Part shown: piece by piece, positions 1 through 8,121 of the stretch
How the letters are laid out: each line of letters begins with the position of its first letter
Position numbering within the stretch: the stretch's first letter is position 1
Source of the DNA: an uncultured Lachnospiraceae bacterium
GTDB lineage: Bacteria > Bacillota > Clostridia > Lachnospirales > Lachnospiraceae
Length of the DNA: 64,000 bases
Direction: 5' to 3'
NCBI GenBank assembly: GCA_910588845.1
Contig: CAJURU010000012.1
Coordinates: 15,657 to 79,656, forward strand
Made by a program: the position numbers and the translations under genes
Notes under the pieces: generated by a model
What the model saw: the letters and a program-made list of their open reading frames with translations, nothing else
Databases searched by the model: none
Told to the model about the DNA's origin: nothing

Positions 1-75
1 GAGGGGACGAAACCGCGGAAAATTCTCATGTCTTTGACAGAGTTTGAAGAATATATAGATGAATATTTGACATAA
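1..75 (+). CDS. 3' end of an unidentified gene (partial)
   Basis: The window opens inside a reading frame that stays open from base 1 and stops with TAA at 73-75. Only 24 residues are visible, ending in the acidic tail EFEEYIDEYLT. The product cannot be identified. It lies 55 bp upstream of fhs on the same strand. The frame could be a chance ORF, but its position and acidic C-terminus fit the end of a real upstream gene. Confidence 0.5.
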   Translation, partial: EGTKPRKILMSLTEFEEYIDEYLT

Positions 76-130
76 GCTTTAGGTTTCTAAAAACAGGAAA
101 AGGATAGAAATGGCCAAAGGAGGACAATAC

Positions 131-1801
131 ATGAAAACAGACATTCAGATTGCACAGGAAGCGCAGATGCTTCCAATCCGTGAAGTGGCGGCGCAGCTTG
201 GGATTGCGGAAGACGACTTGGAGTTATATGGAAAGTATAAAGCGAAACTTTCCGATGAGCTCATGGCGAAGGTGAAAGATAACAAAGATGGAAAGTTAAT
301 TCTTGTGACAGCCATAAATCCCACTCCGGCAGGCGAGGGAAAGACTACGACCAGCGTAGGATTGGGAGAGGCGTTTGGCAAGATGGGCAAGAAGGCTGTG
401 CTTGCTTTGCGTGAGCCGTCCTTAGGCCCGTGTTTCGGCATCAAAGGCGGAGCTGCCGGAGGCGGTTATGCGCAGGTAGTTCCCATGGAAGATTTGAATC
501 TGCATTTTACTGGGGATTTTCATGCAATTACCTCTGCCAATAATCTGCTTGCCGCTCTGCTGGACAATCATATCCAACAGGGAAATGAATTGCAGATTGA
601 TCCCAGGCAGGTAGTGTGGAAACGCTGTCTGGACATGAATGATCGTGTGTTGCGCAACATTGTCGTGGGCCTTGGCAGCAAGATGGACGGAATGGTGAGG
701 GAAGACCATTTTGTCATCACCGTGGCTTCGGAAGTTATGGCGGTACTCTGCCTGGCAGATGATATGGCTGATTTGAAGAGGCGTCTGGGCAGGATGATTG
801 TGGCGTATAATTTTGAAGGAAAGCCGGTAACGGCGGATGATTTGCAAGCGACAGGAGCTATGGCTGCGCTTTTGCGGGATGCGTTAAAGCCTAACTTGAT
901 TCAGACTTTGGAGCATACTCCGGCTATTGTGCATGGCGGGCCGTTTGCCAATATTGCCCACGGCTGCAATAGCGTCCGTGCGACGAAGACAGCCTTAAAG
1001 CTGGCGGATTATGTGGTTACGGAAGCGGGATTTGGCGCAGACTTAGGCGCCGAGAAATTTTTGGATATTAAATGCCGGATGGCAGGATTAAAGCCGGATG
1101 CTGTCGTGTTGGTGGCAACTGTGCGCGCATTGAAATATAACGGCGGCGTGCCTAAGGCGGAGCTTTCCAGTGAGAATTTGGATGCTTTGAAAAAGGGAAT
1201 CGTCAACCTGGAAAAGCATATTGAGAATTTACAGAAATATGGTGTTCCTGTCGTTGTTACCTTAAATTCCTTTATCACGGACACGCAGGCAGAGACAGAT
1301 TTTGTTGCACAATTTTGCAAAGAGCGGGGATGTGAGTTCGCGCTTTCTGAGGTCTGGGAGAAAGGCGGCGAGGGCGGAATTGCCCTGGCGGAAAAAGTGC
1401 TTGAGACGTTGAAGAAAAAGCAGAGCAATTTCAAGCCAATCTATGCGGATGAACTGTCTTTGGCGGAAAAGATTGAGACTGTGGCCAGGGAAATCTATGG
1501 TGCAGACGGGGTAAACTATGCTCCTGCTGCCGCGAAAGAACTCAAGCGCATAGAAGAACTTGGCATGGGCCATTTCCCGGTCTGCATGGCGAAGACGCAG
1601 TATTCTCTGTCGGATGACCAGAGCAAACTGGGACGTCCCAGCGGGTTTACCGTTAATGTCCGTGAAGTTTATGTATCAGCCGGCGCAGGGTTTGTGGTGG
1701 CTGTAACCGGCGCCATTATGACAATGCCCGGGCTTGGCAAGACGCCGGCTGCTTATGGAATTGATGTTGATGACGATGGCGTCATCCAGGGACTTTTTTA
1801 G
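131..1801 (+). CDS. fhs: Formate--tetrahydrofolate ligase
   Basis: ATP-dependent ligation of formate to tetrahydrofolate gives 10-formyl-THF, the entry of formate into the cytosolic one-carbon pool and the methyl branch of the Wood-Ljungdahl pathway. The 556-residue product has the family's usual length. The nucleotide-binding motif TPAGEGKTT is at residues 65-73, followed by the conserved EPSLGPCFGIKGGAAGGGY region. A GTG/ATG start further upstream is possible, but ATG 131 sits at the right distance from AAAGGAGGACA (115-125). folD follows about 110 bp downstream, giving a consecutive folate pathway pair. Function is secure from family similarity. Confidence 0.97.
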   Translation: MKTDIQIAQEAQMLPIREVAAQLGIAEDDLELYGKYKAKLSDELMAKVKDNKDGKLILVTAINPTPAGEGKTTTSVGLGEAFGKMGKKAVLALREPSLGPCFGIKGGAAGGGYAQVVPMEDLNLHFTGDFHAITSANNLLAALLDNHIQQGNELQIDPRQVVWKRCLDMNDRVLRNIVVGLGSKMDGMVREDHFVITVASEVMAVLCLADDMADLKRRLGRMIVAYNFEGKPVTADDLQATGAMAALLRDALKPNLIQTLEHTPAIVHGGPFANIAHGCNSVRATKTALKLADYVVTEAGFGADLGAEKFLDIKCRMAGLKPDAVVLVATVRALKYNGGVPKAELSSENLDALKKGIVNLEKHIENLQKYGVPVVVTLNSFITDTQAETDFVAQFCKERGCEFALSEVWEKGGEGGIALAEKVLETLKKKQSNFKPIYADELSLAEKIETVAREIYGADGVNYAPAAAKELKRIEELGMGHFPVCMAKTQYSLSDDQSKLGRPSGFTVNVREVYVSAGAGFVVAVTGAIMTMPGLGKTPAAYGIDVDDDGVIQGLF

Positions 1802-1911
1802 GGCAGGCAGAGACAGCAAAGCGGTTGAAGAGCAGAAAGCATGATTGGCAATGCAGCGTTTGCTGTAAGGCAAACAAAGATGCCGCGTGGATAAGGAAAG
1901 GATGGAAAGCC

Positions 1912-2754
1912 ATGGCGAAGATAATAGACGGAAAAATGATTTCACAACAGATCAAAGATGAGTTGAAAGAGAAGGTGGAGAGTTTAAAGGAGCAAGGGAA
2001 GACAGGCGCGCTTGCCGTCATCCAGGTGGGGGAAGACCCGGCTTCCAGCGTGTATGTGAGGAATAAGAAAAATGCCTGCGCCTATATCGGTATTGAATCT
2101 TTGGCGTATGAGCTGCCCGGGGAGACCACGGAGGAAGAGCTGCTTGGGTTGATTGAGGAATTAAATGGCAAAGAGCGGGTCAGGGGAATCCTGGTGCAGC
2201 TTCCGTTGCCGGAGCATATCTGTGAAGATAAGGTGATACAGGCAATCAGCCCGGATAAAGACGTAGACGGTTTCCATCCACAGAGCGTAGGCGCTATGAC
2301 GATCGGGCAACCGGGCTTTCTGTCCTGTACGCCGGCCGGCATTATCCAGCTGCTCAAACGCTCAGGTGTGGAGATTGCTGGAAAACATTGCGTTATTATT
2401 GGCAGAAGTAACATTGTAGGAAAACCGATGGCGCTGCTGATGCTCAGGGAAAACGCCACGGTTACGATTACGCACTCGAAAACAAAAAATCTTTCCGAAC
2501 TGTGTAAGCAGGCGGATATTCTTATTGTGGCCATGGGAAAACCGCAGTTTGTCGGTGCAGAGTATGTCAAAGAGGGTGCAGTTGTCATTGACGTGGGCAT
2601 TCACCGCGATGAGAACAATAAGCTTTGCGGAGATGTAAAATATGCGGAGGTGGAGCCGATTGCTTCAGCAATCACCCCAGTTCCGGGCGGCGTGGGTCCA
2701 ATGACAATTGCAATGCTGATGAATAACTGTGTACAGAGTATAGAAGAGGGATAA
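1912..2754 (+). CDS. folD: Methylene-THF dehydrogenase / methenyl-THF cyclohydrolase
   Basis: This bifunctional cytosolic enzyme interconverts 5,10-methylene-THF, methenyl-THF and 10-formyl-THF with NADP(H), directly after Fhs in the pathway. The 280-residue protein has the YVRNK catalytic motif (Tyr48, Lys52), the QLPLP stretch near residues 96-100, the Rossmann motif GRSNIVGKP (164-172) and the C-terminal PVPGGVGPMT signature. The reading frame is open further upstream, but ATG 1912 is preceded by AAGGAAAGGATGG and matches the family's N-terminus. The next gene starts 2 bp after the stop. Confidence 0.97.
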   Translation: MAKIIDGKMISQQIKDELKEKVESLKEQGKTGALAVIQVGEDPASSVYVRNKKNACAYIGIESLAYELPGETTEEELLGLIEELNGKERVRGILVQLPLPEHICEDKVIQAISPDKDVDGFHPQSVGAMTIGQPGFLSCTPAGIIQLLKRSGVEIAGKHCVIIGRSNIVGKPMALLMLRENATVTITHSKTKNLSELCKQADILIVAMGKPQFVGAEYVKEGAVVIDVGIHRDENNKLCGDVKYAEVEPIASAITPVPGGVGPMTIAMLMNNCVQSIEEG

Positions 2755-2756
2755 GG

Positions 2757-3950
2757 ATGAAGTGTGCAAATTGTGGTGCAGAGCTGAAAGTAGGATGTAT
2801 CTATTGCTCTGTTTGTGGTAAAGAGGCACAGATTGTATCCGATTACAATTTGCTGGAAGATGATTTTCTCCGAGATATGTTAAAAGAACGCGAAGATAAA
2901 ATCCGCGGCGAGGCTGCCAGGGAGGCGCACAAAAAGCAGGCGCCGGATACGGCTCAAACAAAGCAGACGGGGGAAGCCCGCACGAAGCAGGAGCAAGCGG
3001 GCAGGCCAGGCAAACAGAAACGCAGGGTCAAAAAACGCCTGGTGTTTGCGGTTGTGGCAATTATCTTATTAATAATTCTGATTGTCATGACAGCGCTGAT
3101 GGTGAACCACAGCAGAGACAATTCTTTTGATTATCAGATGGAGCAGGCAAGAATCTGCCTGGAAGAAAAAGATTACAGGGCGGCGGAAAATTATGCGGCG
3201 CACGCCTTGCAATTGGAGGAGGACAGTTTAGAAGCGAAGCTTCTTCTAGCAGATATCTATGTACTGCGGGGAGAGGAGCAAAAAGCGGCTGAAATCTTAG
3301 AACAGGTATGTAAAATACATACCGATAATCAGGAGGCTTATCAAAAGCTGATAGATATTTATGATAATCAGAAAGATTATCAAGCGATTCTAAAGCTCAG
3401 TGAAGCGGTTGTAGATGAGAATGTTTTGCAATTGTTTTTAAAGTATCTTCCTGATATGCCGGAATTTGACATGGAAGAGGGCGTCTACACACAGGAATTT
3501 TCTGTGGGGCTCTCTGTGGAGGAGGGAAATAGCATTTATTATACGTTGGATGGCACCGACCCCAGGCAGGGACGGGAGTACCAGGAGCCTATTTTCGTCG
3601 GACCGGGCCAGACTGTTGAAATACGGGCGATTGCCAGGAATGGCTATGAGATTTATAGTGATGAGATAACAGGAAAATTTGTTGTAGAGCTTCAGAAACC
3701 GGGTAAACCCGGGGTTTCACCCAGCGGCGGCAGTTTCTATGAGGCGCAGGATATTGTAGTGACCGTGCCGGAAGGATGCAGGGTATATTATACCTGGGAC
3801 TGCACAACGCCGACCGAAAGTTCGGCACAGTATACGAAGCCTATTGCCATGCCGGAAGGGAATAACATTTTGTCGTTGATTGTCGTAGATAAGTATGGTA
3901 TGAGTTCCGATGTGTTCCGGTGTAATTACATTTATATTCCGCCGGCTTAG
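2757..3950 (+). CDS. Zinc-ribbon, membrane-anchored TPR protein with beta-hexosaminidase C-terminal-like domains
   Basis: A 397-residue protein of unknown function. Visible parts in order: an N-terminal zinc ribbon (Cys3, Cys6, Cys17, Cys20); a charged Lys/Gln-rich linker; one transmembrane helix (about 95-116); tetratricopeptide-like helices (about 125-220); and two beta-rich modules with the YYTLDGTDP and YYTWDCTTP signatures of chitobiase/beta-hexosaminidase C-terminal domains (CHB_HEX_C type). The predicted topology puts the zinc ribbon in the cytoplasm and the TPR and beta domains outside. It begins 2 bp after folD and is probably cotranscribed, though a functional link to folate is not evident. 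It may act as an envelope scaffold or wall-binding protein. Confidence 0.8.
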   Translation: MKCANCGAELKVGCIYCSVCGKEAQIVSDYNLLEDDFLRDMLKEREDKIRGEAAREAHKKQAPDTAQTKQTGEARTKQEQAGRPGKQKRRVKKRLVFAVVAIILLIILIVMTALMVNHSRDNSFDYQMEQARICLEEKDYRAAENYAAHALQLEEDSLEAKLLLADIYVLRGEEQKAAEILEQVCKIHTDNQEAYQKLIDIYDNQKDYQAILKLSEAVVDENVLQLFLKYLPDMPEFDMEEGVYTQEFSVGLSVEEGNSIYYTLDGTDPRQGREYQEPIFVGPGQTVEIRAIARNGYEIYSDEITGKFVVELQKPGKPGVSPSGGSFYEAQDIVVTVPEGCRVYYTWDCTTPTESSAQYTKPIAMPEGNNILSLIVVDKYGMSSDVFRCNYIYIPPA

Positions 3951-4029
3951 AAAAGCATTTTTGATAGGATTGAATCATGATATTAAGCAATTGACACATA
4001 GTTTGAATGATAGGAAAAGGATGTGCCCT

Positions 4030-5157
4030 ATGAAAGATTTACAGATAATCCGTGAGGAGATAGACGAAATAGACGGTCAGATTGTCAGCCTGTACGAAGA
4101 ACGTATGCAGCGCACTACGGAGGTTGCAGAGTACAAAATTTCCGTGGGCAAACCGGTGTTGGATAAGCAGCGCGAGAGCGAGAAATTAGAGCGTGTCAGG
4201 GCGCAGGCGAAAGAGGAAAACCGTTACGGCGTGGGAGAATTGTTTGAGCATATTATGGCGATGAGCAGAAAACGCCAGTACCAGCTTCTGCGGAAGAACG
4301 GGCAAGCACAGGACTTTGGGTTTGCACAGGTAGATGAGCTTCCATTTTATACGAAGAAAATCGTTTACCAGGGAACGCAGGGCGCATACAGCCAGCTTGC
4401 TATGAAGGCCTACTTCGGGGAAGATATGGAAGGATATCATGTCGATACCTGGCGGGATGCCATGGAAGCGATTTGTAAGGGCGAGGCAGATTATGCAGTA
4501 CTTCCCATAGAGAATTCGTCTGCGGGAATTGTGGGAGAGAATTTTGATTTGATGCTGGAATATGACAATTATATTGTGGCAGAGCAGACCATTAAGATTG
4601 AACATGCCCTGCTGGGGCTTCCAGATGCGGAGATTTCCGATATCAGGACGGTTTATTCCCATCCGCAGGCATTGATGCAGAGCGTTGATTTTTTAGATGA
4701 ACATAGCGAGTGGGAAAGAGTATCGGTGAAAAATACGGCCGTTGCCGCCAAGCAGGTGGTGAAGGAGCAGAGGAAGGACCAGGCGGCGATTGCCAGCGAG
4801 GTGTCAGCAGAACTCTATGGGCTCAAGATTTTAAAGAACAACATCAATTATAGTGATGAGAACAGTACGCGTTTTATCATTGTGGGCGGAAAGAAAATCA
4901 GGATCAAAGGCGCACAAAAAGTGAGCATTTGTTTTGAGACGGCTCATGAGAGCGGCTCCCTGTACCGTATGCTCTCACATTTTATGTTCAATAATCTCAA
5001 CATGGTTAAGATAGAATCGAGACCGATGAAGGATAAGAGTTTTGAATACCGATTTTTTGTGGATTTGCAAGGAAACCTGGGCGATGGAGCAGTGCAGAAC
5101 GCCTTGCGGGGACTGGTGGAGGAATCCCTTTCCATGAAAGTGCTGGGAAATTATTAA
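4030..5157 (+). CDS. pheA: Bifunctional chorismate mutase / prephenate dehydratase (P-protein)
   Basis: It converts chorismate to prephenate and then to phenylpyruvate, the committed branch to phenylalanine. The 375-residue protein has an AroQ-type chorismate mutase domain (1-90, starting LQIIREEIDEIDGQIV), a prephenate dehydratase domain (about 110-290, with GTQGAYSQLA, the LPIENSSAG signature and STRF near its end) and a C-terminal ACT domain (about 297-375, GSLYRML and ESRP) that normally binds phenylalanine for feedback inhibition. ATG 4030 is chosen over an in-frame ATG at 4021 because AGGAAAAGG lies at 4011-4019. The DUF815 ATPase gene follows immediately. Confidence 0.95.
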   Translation: MKDLQIIREEIDEIDGQIVSLYEERMQRTTEVAEYKISVGKPVLDKQRESEKLERVRAQAKEENRYGVGELFEHIMAMSRKRQYQLLRKNGQAQDFGFAQVDELPFYTKKIVYQGTQGAYSQLAMKAYFGEDMEGYHVDTWRDAMEAICKGEADYAVLPIENSSAGIVGENFDLMLEYDNYIVAEQTIKIEHALLGLPDAEISDIRTVYSHPQALMQSVDFLDEHSEWERVSVKNTAVAAKQVVKEQRKDQAAIASEVSAELYGLKILKNNINYSDENSTRFIIVGGKKIRIKGAQKVSICFETAHESGSLYRMLSHFMFNNLNMVKIESRPMKDKSFEYRFFVDLQGNLGDGAVQNALRGLVEESLSMKVLGNY

Positions 5158-5173
5158 AGTGAGGATTAGGCAG

Positions 5174-6481
5174 ATGGAAAACGCAGCAAATATGATATTA
5201 TACCGCGATTTGGAACAGGGACAGATTTTTGACAATATGACTTGGATCATGGAACATTATGACAGTGATTACTACAACCGTGAAGATATCAGGTCCTTAT
5301 GTTACGAGAGCTTTCATGACCTTATTGAGCTCTCTGCGAGTCATGGGTTTGAGGGTAATTTATGGCATAATTACCTGACCTATCTAATGGTAAACAATGA
5401 GAACGCATACAGTACGGCATGTGAAATCAGGGGCAGAATTACCGGCAGTATCAATGAGCTTGCGAATCATGATTTTGCAATCTTTAAAGATTTGTTCAGT
5501 TTTGATTTTGGGAGATTGATTGAGAACTTAAAAATGCCGAAACTTGGGCTGCTTGGGGATTACCACCGCTGTGAGCAGAGCGGGAAGGTATTTAACCGCA
5601 GAATCCGTGACCGTATCTGTAGTCTGAGCGTCCAGTTAGAACAGGCAAAAACAGTTGCGCAATTTCAGGAAGAAGTTACGGAGTTTTACCGTGAGTTTGG
5701 CGTAGGCAAGCTGGGTCTGCATAAGGCGTTTCGCGTTGAACATGAAGAGCAGGGGGCAAAGATTGTGCCGATTACCAACATTGCCCATGTGCATCTTGCA
5801 GATTTGGTGGGGTATGAACTTGCCAAGCAAAAATTAATTGACAACACCCAGGCGTTTGTGCGGGGCAGGCAGGCCAACAACTGTCTGCTGTTCGGTGATG
5901 CAGGCACGGGCAAGTCTTCCAGTATCAAGGCTATCATTAACCAGTATTACGATGAAGGACTGCGCATGATAGAAGTATATAAGCATCAGTTTCAGGATTT
6001 GAATTCTATTATTTCCCAAATTAAGAATCGCAATTACAAATTTATCATATATATGGATGACCTGTCTTTTGAGGAATTCGAGATTGAGTATAAATATCTG
6101 AAAGCTGTCATCGAGGGAGGACTGGAAAAAAAGCCGGATAACGTGTTGATATATGCGACCTCCAACCGCAGGCATCTTGTGCGTGAGAAGTTCAGTGACA
6201 AGCAGGAGCGTGATGACGAGCTTCATACTAATGATACCGTACAGGAGAAATTGTCACTGGTAGCGAGGTTTGGGGTTACCATATATTTTGGTGCGCCGGA
6301 TAAGAAAGAATACCACCATATTGTTAAAAGCCTTGCTGCGGCAAACGGGATACAGATGGAAGACGACGGCCTGCTTTTAGAGGCGGACAGATGGGAATTG
6401 AATCATGGCGGGCGTTCCGGGAGAACAGCGCAGCAGTTTATTAATTATTTGCTGGGAAAAGAATCACAAACCCCGCGCTAA
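5174..6481 (+). CDS. AAA+ ATPase of the DUF815 family
   Basis: A 435-residue cytosolic ATPase. The Walker A motif GDAGTGKSS is at 241-249 and the Walker B-like segment FIIYMDDLSF is near 290. A basic segment, TSNRRHLVREKF, matches the sensor region of DUF815 proteins, and the N-terminal ~200 residues are helical and family specific. The role of DUF815 proteins is not established. ATG 5174 is preferred over GTG 5159, which is only 1 nt from the pheA stop. AGGATTAGG at 5162-5170 serves as its ribosome binding site. It sits between pheA and the polyphosphate genes, probably in one transcript. Confidence 0.85.
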   Translation: MENAANMILYRDLEQGQIFDNMTWIMEHYDSDYYNREDIRSLCYESFHDLIELSASHGFEGNLWHNYLTYLMVNNENAYSTACEIRGRITGSINELANHDFAIFKDLFSFDFGRLIENLKMPKLGLLGDYHRCEQSGKVFNRRIRDRICSLSVQLEQAKTVAQFQEEVTEFYREFGVGKLGLHKAFRVEHEEQGAKIVPITNIAHVHLADLVGYELAKQKLIDNTQAFVRGRQANNCLLFGDAGTGKSSSIKAIINQYYDEGLRMIEVYKHQFQDLNSIISQIKNRNYKFIIYMDDLSFEEFEIEYKYLKAVIEGGLEKKPDNVLIYATSNRRHLVREKFSDKQERDDELHTNDTVQEKLSLVARFGVTIYFGAPDKKEYHHIVKSLAAANGIQMEDDGLLLEADRWELNHGGRSGRTAQQFINYLLGKESQTPR

Positions 6482-6517
6482 TCTGTCGGGGTATCAAATA
6501 AGTGGGAGGGTGGAACT

Positions 6518-8050
6518 ATGAAGATTACGACGTTTGCAGCAATTTATATCGGCTCCTATGAAGTGAGCATGAAGGTATTTGAAATTCGCCCGGGCAGGAA
6601 GATACGGCTTGTGGATTATGTGCGCAGCCGTCTGGAGCTGGGGTTGGACGCTTACAGTAAGGGCGTGATTGGCTATGAGCTGGTAGAGGATCTCTGTCAG
6701 GTGCTCAAAGAATTCCATTCCATCATGGACGGCTATAAAGTAGATACATATAAGGCGTATGCGGGAAACATGCTGCGCACGGTGAGCAATGGGTTGTTTA
6801 TCTTAGACCAGATCCGCATACGCACCCAGATAGAAGTTACAGTGGCAAGTAACTCCCAGCTGCGTTTTTTAAGCTATGAATCGTTGGCGGCGTCTCCGGA
6901 ATTCGAGAAAATGATTGGGCAGGGAGCCGTTGTGGTGGATGTTGGCGGTGGAAGTATGCAGATTACGCTGTTCCAGAAAGGGACGGCTGTGACAACCCAG
7001 CGCATTGAGCTGGGAATTATGCGTATCTGGGAAAAACTGTCTAAAATCCGCAATATGGTTTCCCATTATGAGACGCAGATTCAGGAACTGATAGATAAAG
7101 AGCTGGAAATATTTAAGAGGCTGTATCTTGAGGGCAAGGATATACAGTATGTGATTCTCATGGGGGATTATATCGGCGAGATGGTCAAAGGTTTCTCTAA
7201 GAAATTAGATGACGGCACGATTGAGACGGAACGGTTTCTGAAACTGCTGAATAAATGGCATAAGAAATCACCGAAAGAGATTGCCATAGAATTGAATCTT
7301 GTCAATGAGAACGACCCCTTGATTTTACCTTCTGTGGTGTTGTACAAGCGGCTGACAGAGGAGATGAACGCTGATTTTGTGTGGGTGCCGGGGGTCAGCA
7401 TCGGAGATGGAATTGTCTGCGACTATGCGCATAAGAATCACATGATTCGTTTTCTGCATGATCTCGATAAGGATGTGTTGGCAGCCTCTAAGAATCTTGC
7501 CGAGCGTTATCAGAGTTATTCCGGCCATACGGAGTCTGTGTTGTCCACAAGCACGGTAATTTTTAACGCCATGAAAAAGGTGCATGGCATGAGTAAGCGG
7601 GAGCGCCTGTTGTTACAGGTGGCGGCTATTTTGCATGACTGCGGACGTTATGTCAGTTTGACGAATCAGTTCGTCTGCTCGTATCAGATTATCATGGCGT
7701 CGGAGATAATTGGACTGACGGACCTGGAGCGGGAAATTGTGGCAAGCACGGTTAAATACAATTCCCTGCCAAGACCGCCTTATGAGAGCCTGAGAGATAA
7801 GATGGATAAGGACAGCTATGTGATTGTGTCAAAGCTTACGGCAATTTTAAAGATTGCGAATGCCATGGATCGCAGCCATAAGCAGAAATTTGAGAATATC
7901 CGGGCGGCGTTGAGAGGCAAAGAGTTAATTATCACGATTGAGACTAAGGAAAATACGGTGCTGGAGAAGGGGCTTTTTTCTACCTATGCGGAATCGTTTG
8001 AAGAGGTGTTCAGCATCATGCCCAAAATAAAAGAAAAGAGAATATTTTAA
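6518..8050 (+). CDS. ppx: Ppx/GppA family phosphatase with C-terminal HD domain
   Basis: A 510-residue member of the exopolyphosphatase/pppGpp phosphatase family, cytosolic. The actin-like ATPase fold is shown by the phosphate-binding segments near the N-terminus (AIYIGSYEVSMKVFEI) and DVGGGS at 141-146. The C-terminal third carries an HD-type region with ILHDCGRYV. The first phosphate loop reads YIGSYEV instead of the usual DxGSNS/T form, so enzyme activity may differ. The neighbour ppk1 makes polyphosphate, so a role in polyphosphate turnover is the simplest inference, with pppGpp hydrolysis as the alternative. The start has GGGAGGGTGG upstream. Confidence 0.88.
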   Translation: MKITTFAAIYIGSYEVSMKVFEIRPGRKIRLVDYVRSRLELGLDAYSKGVIGYELVEDLCQVLKEFHSIMDGYKVDTYKAYAGNMLRTVSNGLFILDQIRIRTQIEVTVASNSQLRFLSYESLAASPEFEKMIGQGAVVVDVGGGSMQITLFQKGTAVTTQRIELGIMRIWEKLSKIRNMVSHYETQIQELIDKELEIFKRLYLEGKDIQYVILMGDYIGEMVKGFSKKLDDGTIETERFLKLLNKWHKKSPKEIAIELNLVNENDPLILPSVVLYKRLTEEMNADFVWVPGVSIGDGIVCDYAHKNHMIRFLHDLDKDVLAASKNLAERYQSYSGHTESVLSTSTVIFNAMKKVHGMSKRERLLLQVAAILHDCGRYVSLTNQFVCSYQIIMASEIIGLTDLEREIVASTVKYNSLPRPPYESLRDKMDKDSYVIVSKLTAILKIANAMDRSHKQKFENIRAALRGKELIITIETKENTVLEKGLFSTYAESFEEVFSIMPKIKEKRIF

Positions 8051-8121
8051 GTTGCAGCCTGCACGCGGGCAGAGCTGTAAGTTGAGGTGAAAGAGAATAA
8101 AATATTACAAGGAGGCAGCAT

